From positions 186,001-250,000 of the forward strand of contig CAWELU010000038.1 in the NCBI GenBank assembly GCA_963809965.1: 64,000 nt of DNA, given 5' to 3'. This document shows positions 38,226 through 45,845 of the stretch, piece by piece. Source of the stretch: CAIWHR01 sp963809965. GTDB lineage: Bacteria; Pseudomonadota; Gammaproteobacteria; Burkholderiales; Casimicrobiaceae. The translations under genes and the position numbers were made by a program. Each line of letters begins with the position of its first letter. Positions within the stretch are counted from its first letter, which is position 1. Below the pieces are notes generated by a model. That model did no database searches, was not told the origin of the DNA, and saw only the letters and a list, made by a program, of their open reading frames with translations.

Positions 38226-38483
38226 TCGCGCTGCCGACCTAAATACCTTGCCGCACCTGCCGATCACCCCGAGCCTTGCGCAGAGATTGATCGCCCATCA
38301 TGGCAACCCGGGTCGTCCCCACCTCGCTTGACGCCGATAACCCTGCCGGTAGCTGCACGCTTGCCGCTGGTACCGATTGGCGCAGCGGCGTCCGCAGATT
38401 CCATGTCGGCACGGGCCAGCACGAGCCCACTTCGGATGCCGGATATACGACTGCGTGCTCAACCCTCTTGCCAGCACTATCGA

Positions 38484-38729
38484 TCAGCCTCTTCCTTTGT
38501 AGGGGGAGTCCATATACAAGGCCGCAATGTCAACGTGACGAACGGCGCTCGAAGGCGGGGGAATCGGTGAGCCGTCCTCGCGCAAACCATCGAGGTGAAA
38601 CTCGATAGCTTCGCGGATCTCGCGCTCGACCTCCTCGAGCGTTGCGCCCGTAGCGACACAACCTGGGAGATCAGGTACGTAGGCAGAAAAATTGGGACCA
38701 GCGTTCTCGATTACGATCGCGTAGCGCAT
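38484..38729 (-). CDS. hicB: HicB family antitoxin
   Basis: 81 aa from ATG 38729. The fold is the partly degraded RNase-H-like HicB domain: MRYAIVIENAGPNFSAYVPDLPGCVATGATLEEV, then EIREAIEFHLDGLREDG. It neutralises HicA by binding it and usually represses its own operon, although no clear C-terminal DNA-binding domain is seen in this short form. It starts 7 bp after the hicA stop. The last eleven residues (LYMDSPYKGRG) extend past the usual end VDIAA. Confidence 0.92.
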   Translation of the reverse strand: MRYAIVIENAGPNFSAYVPDLPGCVATGATLEEVEREIREAIEFHLDGLREDGSPIPPPSSAVRHVDIAALYMDSPYKGRG

Positions 38730-38736
38730 GGGTTCC

Positions 38737-38925
38737 TCACTTCTTGAAACCGGCCTGCTTCCGAATGCTGTTGAGAGTCCCTGGAGCGAGTTCGTCACTC
38801 GGCTTGCCAGGCACCGTTACGCGCCCAGGTTTGCTTGGATGCTTGAACTGGCGATGACTCCCGCGAGTGGCGATGATCACCCAGCCATCATCAGATGGCA
38901 GCCGGAGGATTTCGCTGACCTTCAC
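38737..38925 (-). CDS. hicA: HicA family toxin (mRNA interferase)
   Basis: 62 aa with the dsRBD-like HicA fold: MKVSEILRLPSDDGWVIIATRGSHRQFKHP and ELAPGTLNSIRKQAG. The catalytic histidine is in GSHRQF (residue 24). HicA cleaves mRNA and blocks translation until bound by HicB. The start is GTG 38925, a weak initiator that suits a toxin. Toxin-antitoxin pairs are frequent in large integron arrays, where they are thought to reduce loss of cassettes. Confidence 0.93.
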   Translation of the reverse strand: MKVSEILRLPSDDGWVIIATRGSHRQFKHPSKPGRVTVPGKPSDELAPGTLNSIRKQAGFKK

Positions 38926-38974
38926 ACACGGAATTATGCGCCCATGAACGGTAGGCGCCCACTTCGCGGCCTAG

Positions 38975-39241
38975 CTAGTGTTTCGCGGGGCCCGTTGGCG
39001 GTTTGCCAGCGCGCCCTGCAGACCATGTGACGCCGACCCCCCGGGAGCCAGGAGCATGTCTCTCGAAGTCCTCCTCGGGCTTCCCGTCCAGACGAGTCCA
39101 GGTCCCCTCGTAGAAGGCGAGCGCTTCATGGGGCTCCGAACGCTCCGAAGGCGAAGGCAAACCCACAGGCTGCGAGTTGGCACAGCCGCTGATTGACACC
39201 AGCCAAGCGGCGAGCACGACGCGGCGAATCACGATGCACAT
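38975..39241 (-). pseudogene. Truncated lipoprotein gene (DUF1579-like)
   Basis: Starts at ATG 39241 (MCIVIRRVVLAAWLVSISGC) with a signal peptide and lipobox SGC. EALAFYEGTWTRLDGKPEEDF follows. After a frame change near 39060 the sequence SWLPGGRRHMVCRARWQTANG appears, the pattern of small proteins that measure or bind hydrophobic ligands (DUF1579-like). It then stops being recognisable at about 38980, so at least the C-terminal half is missing. The start lies 50 bp from attC 2. Confidence 0.6.
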
Positions 39242-39291
39242 GTCCGTCGGTATGGCGAGTAGTCTGTGGCTGTGGGGGTGTTGCATGTGGG

Positions 39292-39355
39292 GCCTAACGC
39301 TCCGGTTCAGCGGCGGGCCGCGCAGCGGACCGTCCGCTGCAACCGGTTGTTAGGC
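39292..39355 (-). other. attC recombination site 2
   Basis: 64 bp with perfect complementary core boxes GCCTAAC (39292-39298) and GTTAGGC (39349-39355). Inner arms CCGGTTCAGCGG and CCGCTGCAACCGG pair, leaving one extrahelical base, the feature that orients single-strand attC recombination. It lies 6 bp after the stop of the DHFR-like gene in the minus orientation. This is the best-preserved site in the window. Confidence 0.92.
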
Positions 39356-39360
39356 CGCCC

Positions 39361-40000
39361 TTACTCACGCACATAGCGCAAGTGTGTAGCGGCTGGACTA
39401 TCAAGCACCTTGTCAATTCGAAACTGCGGCACCGGCTCGCGTAGGTTCTCGAATAGGCGTCTCCCACCGCCGAACAGCACTGGCGCCAGGGCGATTTCCA
39501 GCTCATCGATGACACCCAGGTTTAGGTACTGCTGGATCACGTCCGCGCCGCCCGCGATGCGAATATCACGACCGCCCGCAGACTCCCGAGCCTGCTCAAG
39601 GGCGCTCTCCGGGCCGTCGTTGACGAAGTAGAACGTCGTCCCGCCCGGCCGGACCCAAGGTTCGCGCTTCTCGTGGGTAAGAACGTAGACCGGAGTGTGA
39701 AACGGAGCCTCCTCTGGCCAAGCGCGCTCGCCTTGCGTCGAACATTCGCTTGCCCATGATGTTGGCGCCGATGCGCTCCGTGGTGTTACGAAGCATGTCA
39801 TTGACCGGACCGGTCTCTCCTCCTGGTCCGAGCTTGAGGTTCTCGCGGAAGTACTGCAGATTAAAGATCCAGCCCATCAGCGCACCCCACTTGGCGCCCC
39901 AGTCCTTGTACTCAGGCTTGTCCCAATTCTCCATGGTCATTCCTTCCGGTGCCATGTAGCCGTCAAGACTAAGCCCGATGTTAACGAATACCTTGCTCAT
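39361..40000 (-). CDS. Dihydrofolate-reductase-like (RibD C-terminal) family protein, cassette gene, one frameshift
   Basis: About 213 codons. N-terminal MSKVFVNIGLSLDGYMA and GPVNDMLRNTTERIGANIMGKRMFD, then in the next frame GERAWPEEAPFHTPVYVLTHEKREPW, RIAGGADVIQQYLNLGVIDELEI and APVLFGGGRRLFE. This is the DUF/RibD-type NADPH-dependent reductase fold related to DHFR, not a trimethoprim-resistance dfr. One extra base near 39745 explains the switch. The stop lies 6 bp from attC 2 and the start 28 bp from attC 3, so it is a single-gene cassette. Confidence 0.85.
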
Positions 40001-40027
40001 GATTCCCTCTCATGACTTTGGATGTCG

Positions 40028-40096
40028 GCCTACCGCCGGCGTTCACGGGCCCCGAGTGCGTAGCGGGAAGGCGTCCCGTGGAACGCCTTGTTAGAC
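40028..40096 (-). other. attC recombination site 3
   Basis: 69 bp. GTTAGAC (40090-40096) is a good core box. Its partner is a diverged GCCTACC (40028-40034). Inner arms GGCGTTCACGGG and CCCGTGGAACGCC pair with one extra base. It lies between the DHFR-like and VOC cassettes. GTTAGAC matches GTCTAAC of the next attC, as expected for the two ends of one cassette. Confidence 0.82.
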
Positions 40097-40112
40097 GCCA
40101 ATTCTTCAGTTC

Positions 40113-40589
40113 TCAACGCCTACGTCCTTTGGCATTCGCTCGGGAAGTCTGCTGTCCGAGCTCTTGGGCGAGCCCGATGAGAATTCCTTCGGGGCCCCGG
40201 ATGTAGCAGAGCCGATACGTGTCTTCATACTGGGCCACTTCGCCGACGAGCTTCGCGCCGCGTTTGCCGAGCCGGGCGAGCGTATCGTCGATGTCCTCCA
40301 CGGTGAACATGACGCGTAGGTAACCGAGAGCGTTCACCGGGGCGGTGCGGTGATCGGCGATCACTGGCGGCGCGAGGAATCGGGACATCTCGAGCCGGCT
40401 GTGACCGTCCGGCGTACGCATCATGGCAATCTCGACGCGCATGTCGCGCAATCCAGTGACGCTATCTGCCCAATCTCCTTCGATTGGGGCGCGCCCCTCG
40501 AGCTCGAGGCCAAGTTCGGTAAAGAACTCGATGGCGGCGTCTATGTCTTCTACGACGATGCCGACATTGTCCATACGCTTGACCGTCAT
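40113..40589 (-). CDS. VOC family protein (glyoxalase/bleomycin-resistance fold), cassette gene
   Basis: 158 aa from ATG 40589, with GGAG 7-10 bp upstream. Two VOC modules: MDNVGIVVEDIDAAIEFFTELGLEL and LRVMFTVEDIDDTLARLGKRGAKLVGEV, ending YRLCYIRGPEGILIGLAQEL with a metal-ligand glutamate in the usual place. Could be a lyase, an antibiotic-sequestering protein or a dioxygenase relative; VOC proteins are among the commonest cassette products. It is bounded by attC 3 and attC 4. Confidence 0.9.
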   Translation of the reverse strand: MTVKRMDNVGIVVEDIDAAIEFFTELGLELEGRAPIEGDWADSVTGLRDMRVEIAMMRTPDGHSRLEMSRFLAPPVIADHRTAPVNALGYLRVMFTVEDIDDTLARLGKRGAKLVGEVAQYEDTYRLCYIRGPEGILIGLAQELGQQTSRANAKGRRR

Positions 40590-40603
40590 GCTGTCTCCTT
40601 GTC

Positions 40604-40681
40604 GTCTAACGCTAGAGATCACCGGCCCGCGCAGGCGGGCGAAGCCCGCCGTAGCGGGTCCGGTGCATCGACGGGTTGGGC
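40604..40681 (-). other. attC recombination site 4
   Basis: 78 bp. GTCTAAC (40604-40610) and GTTGGGC (40675-40681). Inner arms ACCGGCCCGC and GCGGGTCCGGT pair with one extrahelical base, around a GGCGGGCGAAGCCCGCC hairpin. Its right half is almost identical to the half site at 36989-37029. Confidence 0.92.
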
Positions 40682-40698
40682 GTCATCCCTGGGCCATG

Positions 40699-40995
40699 TC
40701 ACGCCCGGTTGTTCTCCACGAGCGTGGCAATCTGCACGAACTCGACGCTAGGGCGCACACCGTAGAGACCGGTCACCCGCTCGAGTAACTGATCAGTGAA
40801 GAACGCTTTGGCCGCGTCCTCTGAATCCCAAACGTAGAAGTTCGCGGCCTCACGCTTTCCGGAGTTGAGCGTGAAGGCCTTTGAGCGTAGCCCCGGCATT
40901 CCTTCAAACCTTACGCGTGCCGTCTCAGCGATCTTCCGCACGGCTTGCTCGTCGAAATTGTCTCCGTAGCGAAACGTCACGAATACACCGATCAT
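40699..40995 (-). CDS. YdhR-like/ABM-fold protein, cassette gene
   Basis: 98 aa, predicted dimeric alpha-beta barrel: MIGVFVTFRYGDNFDEQAVRK, FEGMPGLRSKAFTLNSGKREAANFYVWDSEDAAKAFF, then VEFVQIATLVENN. Similar to the putative monooxygenase YdhR group, where one cofactor-free active site forms per monomer. Substrate unknown. Bounded by attC 4 (stop side, 18 bp) and attC 5 (start side), so it is a single-gene cassette. Confidence 0.75.
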   Translation of the reverse strand: MIGVFVTFRYGDNFDEQAVRKIAETARVRFEGMPGLRSKAFTLNSGKREAANFYVWDSEDAAKAFFTDQLLERVTGLYGVRPSVEFVQIATLVENNRA

Positions 40996-41046
40996 GTCGC
41001 ACGCCTTTCGATGTAGTTGTTAAGGTCACCGCGACATTGCCGTGAC

Positions 41047-41136
41047 GCCCAACGTACAAGCTGAGCGGCCCGCCGGCACGAACGCTCGGAAAAACAAGCC
41101 ACGAACTGCCGGGTCCGCTCGAGCGCCCGGTTAGCC
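41047..41136 (-). other. attC recombination site 5
   Basis: 90 bp. GCCCAAC (41047-41053) matches GTTGGGC of attC 4 as the other end of the YdhR cassette. GTTAGCC (41130-41136) matches GGCTAAC at 42014-42020 as the other end of the mrr cassette. Inner arms GCTGAGCGG and CCGCTCGAGC pair with an extra base. The stop codon of mrr lies inside the core box, a common cassette feature. Confidence 0.85.
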
Positions 41137-41993
41137 CTCAAACTCCTTGAAGAAACCAGAGTCGATTTCATAGGTGGTCACTGGACGAAGACCGAGTTCG
41201 AGATTCGCCAACATCTCGACAAGTTTCTCGCCATCGATTAGTTCGATTGGAGGAACCCCATCACGCGTTGCCTCGCGACGCGCTTCGGCGGTGAAGGTAC
41301 CTGTAGTAATGATGATCCCTTTGTCAGCGCGCCCCGACATTGCGCCGCGAAAGTCTCGCACATGCGATGGTGATACAGATTTCATGTAGCGTTTGCATTG
41401 AAACAGTACTTTGAACGAAACCAACGGGTTGACCTGAAGTGTCCCATAGCCGTCAATTCCACCGTCGCCCGTGTTACCTGTGACAATTACCTGCGAAGAA
41501 GTCTTTGCGAAAGGCGCTCGAAACCGCTGGGGGGAAGGTGAAGCAACCGTTCTAAGGCCGCTGCACGGTAGTCGTTCGGGGTCGCACCCGTACCTTCCGC
41601 AACCACCTCTTCGGCGGGCTCAGGTTTCTCGGCTTTGGCGCGGCGTTGTTCCTGGAAGATTCGAACCCATTTCAGGAAAATGCCGCGCGCTTGGTCAGAC
41701 GAGAGACTGGTAGCGCGGCCACGCTCGGTAAGGCTCCACACACCCCGTTTGGACGAGTCGAGAAGACCTTCGCGGACGAGGTAAAAGCGCGCCCAAGCGA
41801 CTTGATTTCGAAAACGAGGGTACCCGGATGGCAATAACTCGTTCTGAGTTTCGTCGGGTAGCTCAAGATCTTTCGCGACGCGCTCAACGACTTCATCGGG
41901 CGTGCCGGAGCCGCCCAGACCACGCAAGGCATCGAGCAGCGGACCGAAAAAGCGAACGAATACCGCGCCCTCGGGAGGTTTCTTCTTCGCCAT
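41131..41993 (-). CDS. mrr: Mrr-type restriction endonuclease, cassette gene, broken by a small deletion
   Basis: About 287 codons. N-terminal winged-helix domain (MAKKKPPEGAVFVRFFGPLLDALRGLGG...GLLDSSKRGVWSLTERG), linker, then the PD-(D/E)xK catalytic domain: GFERLSQRLLR in the first frame, and GDGGIDGYG with LFQCKRY (catalytic K) in another. At about 41497 the usual ...LLREAGF.QV segment is shortened by roughly 10 bases, so this is a deletion rather than a doubled base. Type IV enzymes cut methylated foreign DNA. As read here it would be inactive, because translation stops before the nuclease residues. Confidence 0.88.
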
Positions 41994-42013
41994 ATGGATT
42001 CTCGTGATTTGAG

Positions 42014-42020
42014 GGCTAAC
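42014..42020 (-). other. Truncated attC (single core box remaining)
   Basis: GGCTAAC is the expected partner of GTTAGCC in attC 5, giving the start-side end of the mrr cassette. Beyond it the sequence is no longer attC-like and leads into the IS91-family remnant. The insertion or a later deletion therefore removed the rest of this attC. Confidence 0.75.
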
Positions 42021-43279
42021 GAAAAGGTTTTGATCCGCCGTGTGTCAGCATGGTGGATAAAACCAGTTGGACTGAACCGCTGGATTCAACGCACTGCCGT
42101 TTGGAAAGTGTAAGACGGACGCGGTGTCGTGCGAGCGTTGGTAGCGGGCCAGCGTGGAGGCCGCGGCAGCTCACGATGGGCATTCAACATCGCGAGACGG
42201 TTAAGCGAGGCGATTTCGACTATGTCAGAAGGAGCGGCGAGGGTCAACACGGCGGCGCGAAGCGAGTGCGGCCGCGCTGCGCGTGGTAGCGCATCGATGG
42301 GGGCATGGCGGACTTGGCGCATCGCCTCGGGGTCAGGGTGGTCGGGGTGCGGGCGGGCGCTACGGTGGCAACACGCCGATGCGGTGCAACGTACCGCGGC
42401 CGCAGTGTGGGCAGCGTTTGATGTCGCGGTGGGCGACGCGAAACCAGAAGGCGACGATCGATTCCGGGACCGGCAGTTGTGGGGCCGGCAGCGCGTCGAG
42501 TGCGCGGCGGGCTGCGCTGAGCAAGGGGGCTTTGGCGCGATTGGCGAGCAAGCCGTATGGCGGATGCGCATGAAGCCCTTGGGCAGCACATGCAACAGGA
42601 CGCGACGCAGGAATTCGGTCGCCTCAAGCGCCATCACTTTGCGCCGCCGATTGCCGTGGGCGTAGTCCTTCCAGGTGAAACGAACCTGGCCCGCGGTGAG
42701 GCTCAGCAGGCGATTATTGGTCAGCGCGACGCGATGGGTATAGCGACCCAGATAGTCGAGCACCGGCTGCGGCCCGGCGCAGGGCGCCTTGGCGTAGACG
42801 ACCCAAGGGCTGGCCCGCAGCTGGGTGAGCCACGAGTCCCGCGCGGCGGGCGTGGCCAGGGTGGCAGTGGCGCCGGCAAGGGCGAACTGATCGGCGGCGA
42901 AGGCGTTCGTCAACGCGGCGAGGAATTTGCCTCGATAGACCGAGGCGAGCGCCTGGACGGGAAACAGAAAGCCCGCGTGCGCGGCCATCCACTGCCCCTC
43001 GGCGCTCAGCGCGCCGCCGCTGACCAGCGCATGCACGTGCAGATGCTGATCGAGCTTCTGGCCCCAGGTATGCAGCACCAGGGTGGCGGCGATTTCGCCG
43101 CCGAGCCAGCGTGGGTTGCGCCCGAACTCGAGCAGCGTGTTCGCCGCCGCCGCGAACAGCAGATCCAGACGTAGCCGACCACCCGCGTCCCGATGGCGGT
43201 TCCGCGTCGCATTCGACGACGTTCCGGCAGAGGCGATACGCGCGCAGCCACCCGGCCGAACGAATCCGTCGGGCTGCCG
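42021..43279 (-). mobile_element. IS91-family (rolling-circle) element remnant
   Basis: Spans from the truncated attC to the stop of the epimerase gene and contains a 5'-truncated, frameshifted IS91-type transposase. The transposase 3' end, which normally faces oriIS, points at the cassette array. Neither a complete oriIS nor terIS can be defined by eye. IS91/ISCR elements move by rolling-circle replication and are known companions of integrons. Confidence 0.75.
42250..43190 (-). pseudogene. IS91-family transposase, N-terminally truncated and frameshifted
   Basis: Recognisable from LDLLFAAAANTLLEFGRNPRWLGGEIAATLV (near 43175) through VLHTWGQKLDQHLHVHALVSGGAL (HUH-type histidines), PVLDYLGRYTHRVALTNNRLL, TWKDYAHGNRRRKVMALEATEFLRRVLLHVLPKGFMRIRHTA. 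After a frame change near 42560 it continues as ANRAKAPLLSAARRALDAL and RCPHCGRGTLHRIGVLPP (zinc cysteines). The N-terminal zinc-finger part is missing. Confidence 0.85.
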
Positions 43280-43763
43280 TTACGCGGAACTTCGTAGCGC
43301 GGCGAACGCCGCGATCACTTCCGGCGGCGCCTGCACCAGCTCGATCAGCACGCCTTCGCCGCCGATCGGCGCGGCGTCGTTGCCCTTCGGGTGGATGAAC
43401 GTGATGTCGAATCCGGCGGCGCCCTTGCGGATGCCGCCGGGCGTGAAGCGCACGCCGCGCGCCGACAGCCATTCCACCGCGCGCGGCAGGTCGTCCACCC
43501 ACAGTCCGACGTGGTTGAGCGGCGGCTCGTGCACCGCCGGCTTCTTCGCCGGATCGAGCGGCTGCATCAGGTCCACCTCGCACTTCGCGATGCCGGCGCC
43601 GAGCACCGCGATGTCCTCGTCGACGTTGTCGCGCTCGTTGACGTAATTGCCGGTCAGCGCCAGCCCGAAGCAGTCGACCCACAGCGACTTGCAGCCGCGC
43701 CTTGTCGGGACCGCCGATCGCGATCTGCTGGATGCCGAGAATGCGGAAGGGTCGATCGCTCAT
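43280..43763 (-). CDS. Methylmalonyl-CoA epimerase-like VOC protein, one frameshift
   Basis: About 161 codons. N-terminus MSDRPFRILGIQQIAIGGPDKA, then in a second frame AVLGAGIAKCEVDLMQPLDPAKKP, PLNHVGLWVDDLPRAVEWLSARGVRF and GVLIELVQAPPEV. H, Q and E positions match VOC metal ligands. One extra base near 43692 explains the break. Directly downstream of pccA (8 bp) in a propionyl-CoA cluster, so epimerisation of (S)- to (R)-methylmalonyl-CoA is likely. Generic VOC members look similar, so the exact function is inferred from context. Confidence 0.75.
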
Positions 43764-43771
43764 TGCGCACC

Positions 43772-45763
43772 TCACTCGAAGCGAAGAATTGCCTGATCGA
43801 CGGCGACGCTCTCCCCGGCGTTGGCGAGAAGCTCCGCGACCACGCCGTCACGCTCGGCCGAGAGCACGTTCTGCATCTTCATCGCCTCGATCACGATGAG
43901 GCGCTCGCCGGCCTTGATCTCCTGTCCCGCCTTCACCGCGACCTCCGCCAGGAGGCCGGGCATCGGCGAGAGCAGGAACTTCGACCGGTCCGGCGGGATC
44001 TTGCGCGGCATCATCCGCAGGAGCTCGGCCGCGCGCCGCGGCAGGACCTGCAGCTCGACCTGCGAGCCCATGTGCGTCAGCGCGATACTTGAGGCCGATG
44101 CGCTCGACCTGGATCACGAAGGGCTGGCCGTCGAAGGTGCCGTCCATCAGGATGTCGCCGAAGCGCCAGACGAAGCGCAACTCGTGCTTCGCCGCGCCCA
44201 TCCACACGTCGCAGCCGCCGTTCACCAGACGGACGGTGACCGGATGCTCGGTCGCCCGCGCCCATCACGAGGAAGTCGTCGCCGATCTTGAGCTCGTAGC
44301 CGGGGACCTGGCCCTCGATCTGCGCGGCGCGCTCGCGATAGGTCCGATGCACGCCCGCGGCGATGGCGAAGAGGAACTCGGGGTTCTCGTGCACCAGGTC
44401 CTCGGGATGAAACCCCTTCGGGTACTCCTCGGCGATGAACGCGGTGGTGAACTGCCCGGAAACAAAGCGCGGGTGGCTGCATCAGCGCCGCCTGGAAGCT
44501 GATGTTCGAGGCGATACCGCGGATCACGAACGCGTTGAGCGCATCGCGCATCCGCGCGATCGCTCCGTCGCGGCTCGCGCCGTGGCAGACGAGCTTGGCG
44601 ATCATCGAGTCGTAGTGCATCGAGATCTCGCCGCCTTCGTAGACCCCGGTGTCGACGCGCACGGCGCCCGGCACTTCGACCGGCGGACGGTAGCGGACGA
44701 GCCGCCCGATCGACGGCAGGAAGCCCCGCAGCGGATCCTCCGCATTGATCCGGCACTCGATCGCCCACCCGTCACGCCGGATGTCCTCCTGGCGAATCGG
44801 CAGCCGCTCTCCGGCCGCGACGCGGATCATCAGCTCGACCAGGTCGAGCCCGGTGATCATCTCGGTCACCGGGTGCTCGACCTGCAGCCGGGTGTTCATT
44901 TCGAGGAAATAGAAGCTGCGACCCTTGCCGACGACGAACTCGACCGTGCCGGCGGACTGGTAGTTCACCGCCTTCGCCAGTGCCACCGCCTGCTCGCCCA
45001 TCGCCTTGCGCGTCGCATCGTCGAGGAACGGCGACGGCGCCTCCTCGATCACCTTCTGGTGGCGGCGCTGGATCGAGCACTCGCGCTCCCACAGGTAGAC
45101 GACGTTGCCGTGCGCGTCGCCCAGCACCTGGATCTCGATGTGCCGCGGCTCCTCGATGAACTTTTCGATGAACACGCGATCGTCGCCGAAGCTCGCGCGC
45201 GCCTCGGCGCGACACGCTTCGAACCCCTCGCCCGCCTCCTTCGCGTTGAACGCGATCCGCAGGCCCTTGCCGCCCCCGCCGGCCGAGGCCTTGATCATCA
45301 CCGGATAGCCGACCTCGCCCGCGATGCGCACGGCGTCCGCGGCATTCGCGATCACGTCCGTGTAGCCGGGAATGGTGCTGACCTCCGCGGCGAGGGCGAG
45401 CTTCTTCGACGCGATCTTGTCGCCCATCGCCGCGATCGAGGACGGCTTGGGGCCGATGAACGCGATGCCCGCCGCCTCGACCCGCGTCGCGAATTCGGCA
45501 TTCTCGGACAGGAACCCGTAGCCCGGATGCACGGCCTCGGCGGCCGTGGCCTTGCAGGCGGCGATGATCTTGTCCATCGCCAGGTAGGACTCGCGCGACG
45601 GCGGCGGGCCGATCGCGATCGCCTCGTCGGCAAGTTCGACGTGTCGTGCGTCCTTGTCCGCGTCCGAATAGACGGCGACGGTGGCGATGCCCATCTTCCG
45701 GGCGCTCTTGATCACGCGGCAGGCGATCTCGCCGCGATTGGCAATCAGGATCTTCTTGAACAT
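43772..45763 (-). CDS. pccA: Propionyl-/acetyl-CoA carboxylase, biotin-carboxylase and BCCP subunit, about three frameshifts
   Basis: About 665 codons. Biotin carboxylase domain MFKKILIANRGEIACRVIKSARKMGI with ATP-grasp GGGGKGLR, catalytic EMNTRLQVEHPVTE and INAEDP, intact to about 44475. After breaks near 44470, 44255 and 44075 the linker domain and C-terminal biotin-carrier domain follow, with biotinyl-lysine motif EAMKMQN. Length and layout fit the PCC alpha subunit. ATG 45763 follows the pccB stop by 82 bp. The carboxylation of propionyl-CoA to methylmalonyl-CoA feeds the mutase two genes away. Confidence 0.92.
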
Positions 45764-45845
45764 GGCGCTCACGCGGATGGGATGGATCGGGCAACGCCTG
45801 CCCGGCCGGAGGGCTGCATGCGGCGATCGTCGGACGAGGATGCTC

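Noticed and set aside
39361..40000. Trimethoprim-resistance dfr cassette
   Set aside because: The protein is the RibD-like reductase group (GKRMFD, RIAGGADVIQQYL), not DfrA/DfrB.
42129..43174. Plus-strand frames opposite the IS91 transposase
   Set aside because: They are antisense shadows. The conserved transposase residues read on the minus strand.
33258..43280. Search for an integron integrase gene or attI
   Set aside because: No frame shows the tyrosine recombinase R-H-R-Y pattern or the IntI-specific patch. The region is called a CALIN, not a complete integron.
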